A stretch of DNA of 64,000 bases from Bacteroidota bacterium. GTDB taxonomy: Bacteria > Bacteroidota > Bacteroidia > Chitinophagales > Chitinophagaceae. The stretch spans positions 1-64,000 of the forward strand of contig JAFDXD010000017.1 in assembly GCA_018268135.1 (NCBI GenBank). The letters are read 5' to 3'. A model generated the notes under the pieces. The model did no database searches and was not told the DNA's origin. It was given only the letters and a program-made list of their open reading frames with translations. Below are positions 17,602 through 25,995 of the stretch, one piece after another; within the stretch, counting starts at the first letter, position 1; each line of letters starts with the position of its first letter. Both the position numbers and the translations under genes were made by a program.

Positions 17602-17609
17602 CAAATTTA
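17602..17609 (-). promoter_or_regulatory. -7 box TAAATTTG for the small membrane-protein gene
   Basis: Exact TAnnTTTG on the minus strand, 78 bases before the ATG at 17523. It is back to back with a plus-strand copy at 17638, giving a divergent promoter pair. Confidence 0.45.
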
Positions 17610-17637
17610 AAGCAGACTAAATGGTGATTTTTATAAT

Positions 17638-17645
17638 TAAATTTG
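17638..17645 (+). promoter_or_regulatory. -7 box TAAATTTG, plus strand, toward the cyclophilin gene
   Basis: Exact TAnnTTTG. It would give a leader of about 150 bases before the cyclophilin ATG at 17804. A weaker TACTTTTA nearer the gene (around 17786-17793) is an alternative. Confidence 0.4.
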
Positions 17646-17803
17646 CAATCAATCTGCTTATAATTAACCATCATTGATTTTTTTCTTTTTGTATCAAAAC
17701 AAAAATTAAATAAAGAAAAACCTTAAGGAAAAAAAAGGTTGATAGTAAAATACCTAATCCTACAAAAATAATTATACAGAAATATTACTTTTACAAAAAA
17801 ACT

Positions 17804-18250
17804 ATGGCCGATACTACACTCACCACCGGGACTATACAAACAAATAAAGGCAATTTTACTTTTGAATTGTTTGATGATGCTACGCCAATTGCGGCAGCTA
17901 ATTTTAAAAAACTGGCATCAGAAGGCTATTATGACGGGGTATTATTTCACAGGGTGATCCCAAACTTTATGGTGCAAACTGGCGACCCTACGGGTACTGG
18001 CGCAGGCGGCCCCGGATACACTATTAACTGCGAAACCGGCGCTGATAAACAATATCACGACAGGGGCATCATGTCTATGGCTCATAGGGGCAAAAATACA
18101 GGTGGCTCACAGTTTTTTATTTGCCACAACAGGCAGGGTACACAACATCTTGATGGGGTGCATACTTGCTTCGGAAAAATTACCAGTGGCCTCGAATTTT
18201 TAGACGATATAAAAGCTGGTGATAAAATGATAAAGGTTACTATTGACTGA
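17804..18250 (+). CDS. Cyclophilin-type peptidyl-prolyl cis-trans isomerase
   Basis: 148 residues, a single cyclophilin domain without signal peptide, so cytoplasmic. It has all usual marks: TNKGNFTFELFDDATPIAAANF, YYDGVLFHRVIPNFMVQTGDPTGTG (catalytic arginine in FHRV), GIMSMAHRGKNTGGSQFFICHNRQGTQHLDGVHTCFGKI. The length is that of PpiB-type enzymes. It catalyses proline isomerisation in folding proteins. Two membrane-protein genes follow in the same direction after a 47-bp gap, probably an unrelated transcript extension. Confidence 0.95.
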   Translation: MADTTLTTGTIQTNKGNFTFELFDDATPIAAANFKKLASEGYYDGVLFHRVIPNFMVQTGDPTGTGAGGPGYTINCETGADKQYHDRGIMSMAHRGKNTGGSQFFICHNRQGTQHLDGVHTCFGKITSGLEFLDDIKAGDKMIKVTID

Positions 18251-18297
18251 CCTGAAACTTGAATGTAATTAATTCATTTGTGTTACTTTTATCACTT

Positions 18298-19290
18298 ATG
18301 GATATATCATTATTGAAAAGCCTTCAACAGAAAGGGTTACTCTCACAAGAATCTTTTATAAAGGTAGAAGAGCAGGAAAAGAATAAGTTATTCTCAGTAC
18401 ACTGGGAGTTAAAAACCATTTTATACCTGGGTATTTTATTGTTCACTTCAGGCTTAGGTATATTGGTTTATAAAAATATTAATTCTATCGGCCACCAGGC
18501 GGTGCTGGCATTTATTGCCTTAGTTTTCATCGCCTGTTTTTATTATTGTTTTAAAAATAAACTTCCTTTTTCTTACCATAAAGTTTTATCGCCAAATGTA
18601 TTTTTCGACTATGCATTATTGTTAGGATGTATTAGTTTACTGATATTTATTGCATACTTTCAGTATGCTTATGCTATTTTTGGCAGCCGCTATGGCCTGG
18701 CTACTTTTATACCCATGCTTGCTCTTTTTTTTACAGCTTATTATTTTGATCATTTAGGAGTGCTAAGTATGGCCATTACTAACCTTGCTGCATGGCTGGG
18801 GGTAACAGTAACGCCACTCCAACTTTTAAACCAAAATGATTTTAATAGCAATAGTTTTATAATTGCAGGAGTTTTATTAGGGCTGCTTTTAAACTGTATT
18901 GCTTATTTCTCTGAAAGAAAAAATATAAAAAAACATTTCGCATTTACCTATATCAATTTTGGGATGCATCTTTTATTTATTTCTCTCCTTGCCGCATTGA
19001 TAAAGTATGACAACTTGTTGATGTATTCTTTAATAGCACTTTTACTAACAGCTTTTTACTTTTACAAAAAATCTGTTGCTGACAAATCATATTATATTTT
19101 GCTTTGTACAGCATTATATATTTACATAGCATTGAGCTACGTAGTAATACATTTCCTTTTAATACAAAATGGAGATGCAATGGCCATGTTATACCTGACA
19201 GCATTTTATTTCATTTTATCTTCTGTATTACTTTGTATTTTTTTAATAAAAAGCAATAAACGCCTGAAACAGCATGACAGCATACAATAA
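18298..19290 (+). CDS. Multi-spanning membrane protein, DUF2157-like
   Basis: 330 residues from the ATG at 18298; an upstream in-frame TTG at 18259 is not a credible start. A short cytoplasmic N-terminus (LLKSLQQKGLLSQESFIKVEEQEK) matches the pattern of DUF2157-type proteins, then about nine to ten hydrophobic spans follow. Function unknown. The last 17 bases overlap the next gene, which encodes a second membrane protein of similar architecture, so translation is probably coupled and the two may form a complex. Confidence 0.7.
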   Translation: MDISLLKSLQQKGLLSQESFIKVEEQEKNKLFSVHWELKTILYLGILLFTSGLGILVYKNINSIGHQAVLAFIALVFIACFYYCFKNKLPFSYHKVLSPNVFFDYALLLGCISLLIFIAYFQYAYAIFGSRYGLATFIPMLALFFTAYYFDHLGVLSMAITNLAAWLGVTVTPLQLLNQNDFNSNSFIIAGVLLGLLLNCIAYFSERKNIKKHFAFTYINFGMHLLFISLLAALIKYDNLLMYSLIALLLTAFYFYKKSVADKSYYILLCTALYIYIALSYVVIHFLLIQNGDAMAMLYLTAFYFILSSVLLCIFLIKSNKRLKQHDSIQ

Positions 19291-20437
19291 AAATGAATTA
19301 TATCATTTATACGTACGTAGTACCGCCCGACAGGCTTTTCAAAATGAAGGCATTACTAAGGAAGAGTATGTGTCAGTATGTTCACAATATCCTTCAAAAT
19401 TATACACTCCCAATTTTTTTATCAGCATAGCACTCTTTTTACTTACAGTGGTGATAGTAATTTTTTCTATCGCAATCTTTGCCTTAGGATTTTTAGGCGA
19501 TAGTAGCGAAGATGTAGTTACAATTCTTGCTTTGTTTTTTTCTGCTGCTTGTTTTTTTATACTAGAAGTTTTTATAAGGCAACGCCATCATTATTTTTCC
19601 GGCGTAGATACAGCCCTTTTGGTATGTGCAGCAATACTGCTACTGAGCGGCCTGGTATATGCAACTGATGCAGGCCCGATAATAGTTGCTGCCTACATCT
19701 TTATCATTTCATTGCTTTGCACATTAAGATATGCGCATCCATTTATGAGTGTATCTTGTATGTTGTCCTTTTTAGCAATTATTTACCTGGTACTTTCGCA
19801 GGAAGGAGGTTATTTAAAAGCTATTACAGCATTTGTATTGATGGCTATAAGTATTGTTATATATTTTATTTTCAAAAACAAAAAAGAAGGTCATCGTTTT
19901 AATGAGTATGATGCTATTTTTAATATAATTGAAATATGCTCCCTGCTTACGTTTTATTTGGCAGGTAATTTTTTTATAGTAAATCAATTTGCCGGCAATA
20001 GTTCAAGCTTATCCGGCAATGCAGTCGTAACATTTCCCCTGGCGTATTTCTTTTGGGTTTGTACCATTATCATCCCACTGGCATATATTTATTTTGGTAT
20101 AAAAAATAAAAACAGCATTTTGTTAAGGGTGGGCTTAGTATTATTAGCCGCCATGGTTTTCACTATCCGGTATTATTATTCTCATCTTTCAATAGAAACT
20201 GTGCTGGTATTGGGTGGAGCTGCAATGATATTGGTAGCATGGGCGCTAACCCGCTTTTTACAACCTTCAAAATATGAATTTACATCCGTAGAGTTACACA
20301 AAAATAACGCCCCTGCTAAAGCACAATTAGAAGCTTTAATCTTGGCTCAAACATTTGCCAAATCTCCACTTCAAAATAATGATAGTAAATTTAGCGGAGG
20401 TGATTTTGGCGGAGCGGGTGCTACAGGTGAGTATTAA
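19274..20437 (+). CDS. Multi-spanning membrane protein with glycine-rich C-terminal tail
   Basis: 387 residues. The N-terminal 40 residues are soluble (YVRSTARQAFQNEGITKEEYVSVC), then ten or so hydrophobic spans, and a cytoplasmic or periplasmic tail of about 55 residues ending SGGDFGGAGATGEY. Similar Gly-rich FGG tails occur at the end of TPM-domain and DUF2207 membrane proteins. Overlaps the preceding membrane-protein gene by 17 bases. The pair looks like two diverged halves of one system; function unknown. Confidence 0.68.
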   Translation: MTAYNKNELYHLYVRSTARQAFQNEGITKEEYVSVCSQYPSKLYTPNFFISIALFLLTVVIVIFSIAIFALGFLGDSSEDVVTILALFFSAACFFILEVFIRQRHHYFSGVDTALLVCAAILLLSGLVYATDAGPIIVAAYIFIISLLCTLRYAHPFMSVSCMLSFLAIIYLVLSQEGGYLKAITAFVLMAISIVIYFIFKNKKEGHRFNEYDAIFNIIEICSLLTFYLAGNFFIVNQFAGNSSSLSGNAVVTFPLAYFFWVCTIIIPLAYIYFGIKNKNSILLRVGLVLLAAMVFTIRYYYSHLSIETVLVLGGAAMILVAWALTRFLQPSKYEFTSVELHKNNAPAKAQLEALILAQTFAKSPLQNNDSKFSGGDFGGAGATGEY

Positions 20438-20558
20438 AATAAATGATTTATTCTATTGAGTTAAAGCAATCATTAACATTTTTATCACTTTTATTCCTAG
20501 TCAAAAAAACAAATTGGCACTATTTTTCATTTTATTGGGCAATAGAGCTAAGAGCATC

Positions 20559-20566
20559 TAATTTTG
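20559..20566 (+). promoter_or_regulatory. -7 box TAATTTTG for the glycine-zipper lipoprotein
   Basis: Exact TAnnTTTG, 26 bases before the ATG at 20593. Confidence 0.55.
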
Positions 20567-20592
20567 TATTCAATTATTAAATTAAAAAAATT

Positions 20593-21210
20593 ATGAAAAA
20601 GTTTTTACCCCTTTCACTGGCACTTATTATTGGTTTCGCAGCTTGCAAAAGCGGCAGCAAAAATGATTTAGATTCTAAAAAAGAAATTGTACTTTCAGAT
20701 ACTACAAAAGTGTACCCAAACAGTGCCGCATCAGATACAGCAGTTACCACTAAAACAGCTCCTGTAGTAGCTGCCCCGGCAGTAGCAGCCCCTGTTGCGA
20801 CAGCGCCTGCAGCAAAAAAAATTGCTCCAAAGCAGCATACCACTATACATTCTAAACCTGCACCGGTGCCTCAGCAATCAAATACAAATACTACAACTAC
20901 TACTCCGGCCCCAACTACTAATACAAATACCACAGCTACTACTCCGGCTACTAATACTGGCAGTACCCCATCTGCTTCACCAGCAGAAACCAATACAAAC
21001 ACTGCCAATACAAGTACTGCTACCCCCGAAAAAAAGAAAGGCCTGAATAATTCGGCTAAGGGTGCTATCATTGGTGGCGTTGGTGGGGCTGCGGCAGGTG
21101 CTGTAATAGGCAGAAACGGCAAGGGTGCCATTATTGGCGGCATTATTGGTGCAGCCGGTGGTTATATTATTGGAAAGAAAAAAGATAAAAAAGATTCTAC
21201 CAATCATTAA
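20593..21210 (+). CDS. Lipoprotein with glycine-zipper (YMGG-like) domain
   Basis: 205 residues. The signal peptide ends in the lipobox-like GFAAC with C18 as the lipidated cysteine. Residues 45-145 are a low-complexity Ala/Pro/Thr/Asn linker, likely disordered. The C-terminal 60 residues are a glycine zipper (NNSAKGAIIGGVGGAAAGAVIGRNGKGAIIGGIIGAAGGYIIGKKK), two GxxxG hairpin spans that insert in a membrane. Such proteins are envelope components with no enzymatic role known. Monocistronic, with an exact promoter box upstream and a bidirectional terminator downstream. Confidence 0.8.
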   Translation: MKKFLPLSLALIIGFAACKSGSKNDLDSKKEIVLSDTTKVYPNSAASDTAVTTKTAPVVAAPAVAAPVATAPAAKKIAPKQHTTIHSKPAPVPQQSNTNTTTTTPAPTTNTNTTATTPATNTGSTPSASPAETNTNTANTSTATPEKKKGLNNSAKGAIIGGVGGAAAGAVIGRNGKGAIIGGIIGAAGGYIIGKKKDKKDSTNH

Positions 21211-21230
21211 TATCAAATATCAAATCATAA

Positions 21231-21262
21231 AAAAAGCTGCCTCATAAATGGCAGCTTTTTTA
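21231..21262. terminator. Bidirectional terminator between convergent genes
   Basis: Arms AAAAAGCTGCC (21231-21241) and GGCAGCTTTTT (21250-21260), loop of eight bases, with A run on the left and T run on the right. It serves both the lipoprotein gene and the aspartyl protease gene, whose last bases it overlaps. Confidence 0.88.
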
Positions 21263-22450
21263 TCTTAAAATACTTTTCACTTTAATCTCCAATATTATTA
21301 ACCCGGTTTTTCTTTTTACAACTACTTTAATTTTTTGATTGGGTACCTGCAGCAGATTTTTATAAGCCTGAATATTATTTGAAAAATTTCCGGCTACTCC
21401 CATTATCTGATCGTCTATTTTAAAACCACACTTATCTGCAGGTGAGTTAGGTATAATATCCTCTACTATTATTTTTCCATCGGTATAATAAATTCCCAGA
21501 CCGGTATAAGCATAGTCAAAGGGTTCTAAAAAATGTGAGTTAGGACGCAAGTGTATTTCTCTCTGTCCATAATTTAGTATTACATTAAAATGCTTTAATA
21601 ACTCATTGCCAATAAGCCCTCCCGAAAATGGATACGACGTTACATTATATTCATCATCATAAATATAAGTAGGCACTTTTCTAAACTTATAGGGCCCTAT
21701 TTTAAGCTCTTTTATCACCGTAAGCTTCATTTGCGAACGCCCTGCCATGCCCTGCGCCTGGGTATATACAGGCTTTCTCTTTTGCAAAAGAATGGCACTA
21801 TCCTTTGCAAATTTTTCGCTCATCAAAAAACACAAACCGGCACCTGTATCAAAATAAAAATTATAACTTAATCGCCTTTTATCTTTTAATTGTAAATACT
21901 GAATAGGCAATGATGTAAAAATAGGGTACAATAAAGTGCCCCCCTTTGGGTAATTTATTTTACCGGGGCTGTACACTTCTATTTCAAGGCTGTCAAAATT
22001 TATTTTTACAATATACCTCTTAAAAAAACTATATCCGATAATGCCGTCTATCTTTTCGCCATACACGCTACTTAGTAAATTATAATCATTAATATGAAAA
22101 TTAAGCTTGCTTACTTCCAGCCCCGGAAACCTGAGAGTTTTATTAAAAACAAATCTCGTCTTCCTAATACCACCAATACCTGTAATTGTAGTATCAGTAA
22201 GTACAGAAGCAATATTAAATTCCTCACAGGTAGATGAGTCAAGAGAAATACCTCCACTACCCGTATCTAAAATAAAATTCAGGCTATCTTTAATATTTTC
22301 AAACTGGGCTTTTACAATCATTACGCCGCCACTAAATTGCTTAAAATGAAAACTGGTAATAAATTTAGAAAGAGGCGGCGATAATAACTCCTGCCCGGGT
22401 GCAACATTCATTATAAACAGTAACCCAATTATAATATTTATTACTCTCAT
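21260..22450 (-). CDS. Secreted two-lobed aspartyl protease-like protein with PDZ domain
   Basis: 396 residues from the ATG at 22450, which directly opens the signal peptide (MRVINIIIGLLFIMNVAPGQ). Upstream in-frame codons to 22519 are ignored. Two retropepsin-type lobes each carry a catalytic DTG: FILDTGSGG and FYFDTGAGLCF. Each is followed by a flap/strand (DGIIGYSFFKRYIVKINF and GGLIGNELLKHFNVILNY). The last 90 residues are a PDZ domain (GKIIVEDIIPNSPADKCGFKIDDQIMGV). The family is common in Bacteroidota; its substrates are not known. Convergent with the lipoprotein gene and divergent from mqnC. Confidence 0.82.
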   Translation of the reverse strand: MRVINIIIGLLFIMNVAPGQELLSPPLSKFITSFHFKQFSGGVMIVKAQFENIKDSLNFILDTGSGGISLDSSTCEEFNIASVLTDTTITGIGGIRKTRFVFNKTLRFPGLEVSKLNFHINDYNLLSSVYGEKIDGIIGYSFFKRYIVKINFDSLEIEVYSPGKINYPKGGTLLYPIFTSLPIQYLQLKDKRRLSYNFYFDTGAGLCFLMSEKFAKDSAILLQKRKPVYTQAQGMAGRSQMKLTVIKELKIGPYKFRKVPTYIYDDEYNVTSYPFSGGLIGNELLKHFNVILNYGQREIHLRPNSHFLEPFDYAYTGLGIYYTDGKIIVEDIIPNSPADKCGFKIDDQIMGVAGNFSNNIQAYKNLLQVPNQKIKVVVKRKTGLIILEIKVKSILR

Positions 22451-22485
22451 ATAATTTGATATTGAAAAATACAATCTAATGAATG

Positions 22486-22493
22486 TACTTTTG
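22486..22493 (+). promoter_or_regulatory. -7 box TACTTTTG of mqnC
   Basis: Exact TAnnTTTG in the divergent region between the protease gene and mqnC, 57 bases before the mqnC ATG. A TTG at 22462-22464 lies 21 bases upstream, near the usual -33 position. Confidence 0.55.
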
Positions 22494-22550
22494 CAGTAAG
22501 TTTTATAAACGGTAAGCAATTAAACTTGCACCAAAAAATTCATAACAGAT

Positions 22551-23675
22551 ATGATGAAGGTAAATCACCTCCTTTCCAAAGCCATGCAGTTCGAATTTTT
22601 ATCTGTAGAAGAAGGCGTCTTTTTATTTGAAAATGCTGCTTTAACAGAATTAATGTTTGTAGCAGATGAACTTAGAAAAATACAGGTACCCCACGGCAAA
22701 GTTACCTGGCAAATAGACAGAAATGTAAATACCACCAATGTATGCATAGCCAATTGCAAATTTTGTAATTTTTATCGCATACCCGGCCACCCCGAAGCAT
22801 ACATTACAGATATAGAAACTTATAAAAGAAAAATTGATGAAACCATTAAGTATGGAGGCGATCAATTATTATTGCAAGGTGGCCACCATCCCGATTTAGG
22901 CCTTTCCTTTTACGTACATTTATTTAAAGAGCTCAAATCATTATACCCCAATATTAAGCTACACACCCTTGGCCCGCCGGAAGTAGCACATATTACCAAA
23001 CTTGAAAAAAGCACCCACCGGCAAGTATTGATAGCATTAAAAGAAGCCGGTATGGACAGCCTGCCCGGCGCCGGCGCCGAAATACTAACTGACAGGGTTA
23101 GACGCTTAATAAGCAAAGGCAAATGCGGCGCTCAGGAGTGGCTCAATATTATGCATGAAGCGCACAAGCTACACATCACCACCTCCGCCACCATGATGTT
23201 TGGCCATGTAGAAACCCTGCAAGAACGCTTTGAACATCTTGTAAAATTAAGAGAAGTACAAAGCCGGAAACCAGAAGATGCCAAAGGCTTTTTAGCTTTC
23301 ATACCCTGGACGTTTCAGGATGCCGATACCCTCCTTGCAAAAATAAGAGGCGTACACAACCTTACCACTCCCGAAGAGTATATCCGCATGATTGCTATGA
23401 GCCGCATCATGCTACCAAATATTAAAAATATACAGGCAAGCTGGCTTACCGTAGGCAAGCAGGTAGCACAAATTTGCCTGAGAGCAGGCGCCAACGATTT
23501 TGGAAGCATCATGATAGAAGAAAATGTAGTAAGCGCAGCAGGCGCACCCCACCGCTTTACCAGCCATACCATTCAGGATGCTATTAAAGAAGCCGGGTTT
23601 GAACCACAGCTTCGCAATCAACAATACGAATGGCGTCAATTACCACAAATGGAAGAGCAGGTAATAGATTATTAA
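22551..23675 (+). CDS. mqnC: Cyclic dehypoxanthinyl futalosine synthase (MqnC)
   Basis: 374 residues. Radical SAM enzyme of the futalosine route to menaquinone, cyclising dehypoxanthine futalosine. The cluster motif is CIANCKFCNF (C65, C69, C72). Other family marks are GGDQLLLQGGHHPDLGL, LGPPEVAHI, GMDSLPGAGAEILTDRVRR, HITTSATMMFGHVET, GFLAFIPWTFQ and NIQASWLTVGKQVAQICLRAGANDFGSIMIEENVVSAAG. This combination separates MqnC from MqnE and CofG/H. Start ATGATG, so either codon may be used. Other mqn genes are not in the window. Confidence 0.95.
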   Translation: MMKVNHLLSKAMQFEFLSVEEGVFLFENAALTELMFVADELRKIQVPHGKVTWQIDRNVNTTNVCIANCKFCNFYRIPGHPEAYITDIETYKRKIDETIKYGGDQLLLQGGHHPDLGLSFYVHLFKELKSLYPNIKLHTLGPPEVAHITKLEKSTHRQVLIALKEAGMDSLPGAGAEILTDRVRRLISKGKCGAQEWLNIMHEAHKLHITTSATMMFGHVETLQERFEHLVKLREVQSRKPEDAKGFLAFIPWTFQDADTLLAKIRGVHNLTTPEEYIRMIAMSRIMLPNIKNIQASWLTVGKQVAQICLRAGANDFGSIMIEENVVSAAGAPHRFTSHTIQDAIKEAGFEPQLRNQQYEWRQLPQMEEQVIDY

Positions 23676-24079
23676 AAATATTTGAAGCAGGATCTATGGT
23701 GCATACATCAGCATGGGTCCTGCTTTACATTACAAGTCCGGCACAAAGCCATACCACACAGCCCTCACTGGGCTTTCCATTGCAATCAGGGCTAAATTTT
23801 CAGCAGCATCTTTTTACTCAACATGTATCATCTGCCCATGCTTTTTCAGCAAGAAATTTTATTGACTTTTTAAGCATAAAAATTCATCCATTCATCATTG
23901 TAAATATTGCTATTACATTTTCATTTACAGCAAAGCACATAATTCTATTTTAGAAATTATCTGACCGTGTTGCACTTTGTGAGTGAGACCATCAGTTACA
24001 GAAGCATGCAAAATATGATGCGGATACTTAGGAGCAGGGCTGAGAGTTAAAGATATCAAACTTCAAAAAAAAATTCTAA
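23676..24079. other. 404-bp intergenic stretch after mqnC, holding a dispersed repeat
   Basis: No credible gene. Holds a repeat copy (23701-23809) and a long-loop inverted repeat AAGCAGGA/TCCTGCTT around 23685-23730 that might act as a weak terminator of mqnC. A 107-codon plus-strand frame overlapping the mqnC end has no coding character and crosses the repeat. Confidence 0.6.
23701..23809 (+). repeat. Dispersed extragenic repeat, copy 1
   Basis: Shares with 31612-31720 (opposite strand) the exact 13-mer TCCGGCACAAAGC (23737-23749), AGCCCTCAC (23760-23768), TTCCAT and CAGCAGCAT in the same order, with similar sequence in between. Both copies lie downstream of a gene. Confidence 0.6.
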
Positions 24080-24484
24080 TTATTGTGTAACGCTAATTAC
24101 TGCTACCTTTTTAGTAGATGGGTTAGTATCAAAATCCGGATAAGGTAATAAATCTTCAAACCTAATCCTGTAGCCGTTTATAATGGTATCTGAAGTAATG
24201 CCAAGCGACGGAAAATTTTGTAGTGACATATCAAACCGGTGCGAATTTCCCCCTTCGTGAAAATTTACTTTAATCTGCGCTGTACCTTGCCACACACAAT
24301 TTACACCTTTAGGGCAGCGACTATCCGTTACCAAAGAGTCAAAGCATATATAAGGCTCTGCCAAATGTCCCGAACAGTCATTTAAAGCAACATTATAAAT
24401 GCCGAGTTTTATATCAGCCTTTCTACATTGCAACATTCCAACTACAACAATCAATAGCAGCAATTTTATATATTTAAATTTCAT
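24080..24484 (-). CDS. Small putative lipoprotein with conserved cysteine pair
   Basis: 134 residues. A hydrophobic leader ends VVGMLQC, an atypical lipobox with Q before the cysteine (C20). The mature part has DSRCPKGVNCVWQGTAQIKV, a motif seen in a group of small Bacteroidota lipoproteins, with C-x5-C likely forming a disulfide outside the cytoplasm. A C-terminal beta-rich part (INGYRIRFEDLLPYPDF, STKKVAVISVTQ) ends the protein. Role unknown. It stands alone, downstream of the recA terminator. Confidence 0.65.
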   Translation of the reverse strand: MKFKYIKLLLLIVVVGMLQCRKADIKLGIYNVALNDCSGHLAEPYICFDSLVTDSRCPKGVNCVWQGTAQIKVNFHEGGNSHRFDMSLQNFPSLGITSDTIINGYRIRFEDLLPYPDFDTNPSTKKVAVISVTQ

Positions 24485-24568
24485 ACTCCTCTTTTATTAT
24501 TTAGACAATACATATTACTACAAAGCTGCTTTAATTATTTCACATAATAAAGCAAGCTGATACAAAAA

Positions 24569-24596
24569 AAAACTGCCTTTAAACAAAGGCAGTTTT
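24569..24596 (-). terminator. recA terminator
   Basis: Arms AAAACTGCCTTT (24569-24580) and AAAGGCAGTTTT (24585-24596), 12 perfect pairs, four-base loop, with a long T run on the minus strand. It lies 43 bp past the recA stop. Confidence 0.92.
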
Positions 24597-24638
24597 ATAC
24601 TTATTAACCCACATTAAAAATAATTATACACGATATAT

Positions 24639-25637
24639 TTATCCTTGTGCTTCTTTTATTTTAGTTCTTATTTGAGCTTCTATTTCGGCAGCCATACCAG
24701 GGTTGTCAATCATCAGTTGCTTTACAGCTTCACGGCCCTGACCAAGTTTATCGCCATTGTAGCTAAACCAGCTTCCGCTTTTTTGTACAATCCCCAACTC
24801 TACCCCAAGGTCAATTATTTCCCCTACTTTAGAGATGCCTTCGCCATAAATAATATCAAACTCGGCGGTACGAAATGGAGGAGCCACTTTATTTTTAACC
24901 ACTTTTACTTTAATATGATTGCCTACTATGTCTTCACCATCTTTTAATTGTGCCTGCCTGCGAATATCTAACCTCACCGAAGAGTAAAATTTAAGAGCAT
25001 TCCCACCCGTGGTAGTTTCGGGATTGCCAAACATTACACCAATTTTTTCCCGAAGCTGATTTATAAAAATGCAGCAGCTATTTGTTTTTGAAATGGTAGC
25101 GGTTAATTTTCTTAAGGCCTGGCTCATGAGCCTTGCCTGTAAACCCATTTTGCTATCACCCATTTCACCCTCAAGCTCTCCCTTGGGTACAAGCGCAGCT
25201 ACAGAGTCAATTACTACCACATCTAACGCACCCGATAATATGAGCCTGTCAGCTATTTCTAATGCCTGCTCACCATAGTCTGGTTGCGATATCAGCAAGT
25301 TATCAATATCCACACCTAATTTTTGAGCATAATTACTGTCAAAGGCATGCTCAGCATCTATAAAAGCACACATGCCGCCTTTTTTTTGTGCTTCTGCTAT
25401 TACATGTATGGCAAGTGTAGTTTTTCCTGACGACTCCGGGCCATATATTTCTATTACTCTTCCTTTGGGCAAGCCACCAATTCCAAGCGCCACATCCAAC
25501 CCAATAGAACCTGTTGAAATTACCTCCTGCTCAGCCACTCCTTTGTCGCTCATCATCATTACTGAACCTTTTCCAAAATCCTTATCAATTTTGTCCATTG
25601 TTAATTTCAGCGCCTTCAGTTTTTCTGCATTACTCAT
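24639..25637 (-). CDS. recA: Recombinase RecA
   Basis: 332 residues, slightly short at the acidic C-terminus compared with E. coli RecA. Forms filaments on single-stranded DNA for homologous recombination and the SOS response. Walker A is GPESSGKT (66-73). Others: [37 protein letters not shown] (Walker B and loop 1), the loop 2 region [28 protein letters not shown], and [19 protein letters not shown]. Start chosen at [10 protein letters not shown]. An exact promoter box lies 59 bp upstream. I see no LexA-type palindrome. Confidence 0.98.
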   Translation of the reverse strand: MSNAEKLKALKLTMDKIDKDFGKGSVMMMSDKGVAEQEVISTGSIGLDVALGIGGLPKGRVIEIYGPESSGKTTLAIHVIAEAQKKGGMCAFIDAEHAFDSNYAQKLGVDIDNLLISQPDYGEQALEIADRLILSGALDVVVIDSVAALVPKGELEGEMGDSKMGLQARLMSQALRKLTATISKTNSCCIFINQLREKIGVMFGNPETTTGGNALKFYSSVRLDIRRQAQLKDGEDIVGNHIKVKVVKNKVAPPFRTAEFDIIYGEGISKVGEIIDLGVELGIVQKSGSWFSYNGDKLGQGREAVKQLMIDNPGMAAEIEAQIRTKIKEAQG

Positions 25638-25695
25638 GTTTAATTTTTTTTAAAGTGATGTATCTGTGTTTAATGTTGTAAATGTATTGAGGAAA

Positions 25696-25703
25696 CAAAT
25701 GTA
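25696..25703 (-). promoter_or_regulatory. -7 box TACATTTG of recA
   Basis: Exact TAnnTTTG on the minus strand, 58 bases before the recA ATG, giving a leader of about 50 bases. Confidence 0.55.
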
Positions 25704-25774
25704 ATACTATTATTTATATTTAACTAATTTATTTAGTATATTTTTGATAATATTTTTAGCTTTCTTTTTTTTGT

Positions 25775-25801
25775 AAAAAAAAACCGTTCAAAATTGAACG
25801 G
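25775..25801 (-). terminator. Terminator without an intact gene in front of it
   Basis: Arms CCGTTCAA (25784-25791) and TTGAACGG (25794-25801), then nine Ts on the minus strand (25775-25783). The only coding-like sequence before it is the short relic ending at 25811. Confidence 0.82.
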
Positions 25802-25810
25802 GCAATAAAG

Positions 25811-25888
25811 TTATTCCAATCTTATGGTGTCTTCAAAATTGCTTTTTAAGCCGGGGTAGGTAAACGGGCCTCTTTCTGTGATAATTAC
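25811..25888 (-). pseudogene. Possible 3' relic of a lost gene
   Basis: In minus-strand sense the frame encodes 25 residues, VIITERGPFTYPGLKSNFED then TIRLE, and a TAA stop nine bases before a strong terminator. Composition is protein-like (P, G, charged residues, few K/N/I runs). There is no start codon; an in-frame TAG lies just before it. I read it as the end of a gene whose body was deleted. The family is not recognised, and a chance frame is possible. Confidence 0.4.
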
Positions 25889-25968
25889 CTAAGTAATTGA
25901 TGCAAAGAGAGCCAAGTTTTTTGAAGAAAACAATACCCTATAGTGGTAGTTTTTTTTAATAATTTCAT

Positions 25969-25976
25969 TAGATTTG
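25969..25976 (+). promoter_or_regulatory. -7 box TAGATTTG of the DUF4920 gene
   Basis: Exact TAnnTTTG ending 19 bases before the ATG at 25996. Confidence 0.55.
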
Positions 25977-25995
25977 TTCTATAAATTAAAATTAT

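Larger units (their letters stand above)
25638..25995. other. Intergenic stretch between recA and the DUF4920 gene
   Basis: 358 bp holding the recA promoter, a minus-strand terminator, a 25-codon gene relic and the promoter of the DUF4920 gene, each listed separately. The rest is AT-rich filler with no structure I can support. Confidence 0.6.

Noticed and set aside
20577..21216. Minus-strand frames opposite the glycine-zipper lipoprotein
   Set aside because: Artefacts of the Ala/Thr/Gly-rich codons on the plus strand.
23630..23953. 107-codon plus-strand frame overlapping the end of mqnC
   Set aside because: Begins inside mqnC in another frame, crosses a dispersed repeat and lacks coding character.
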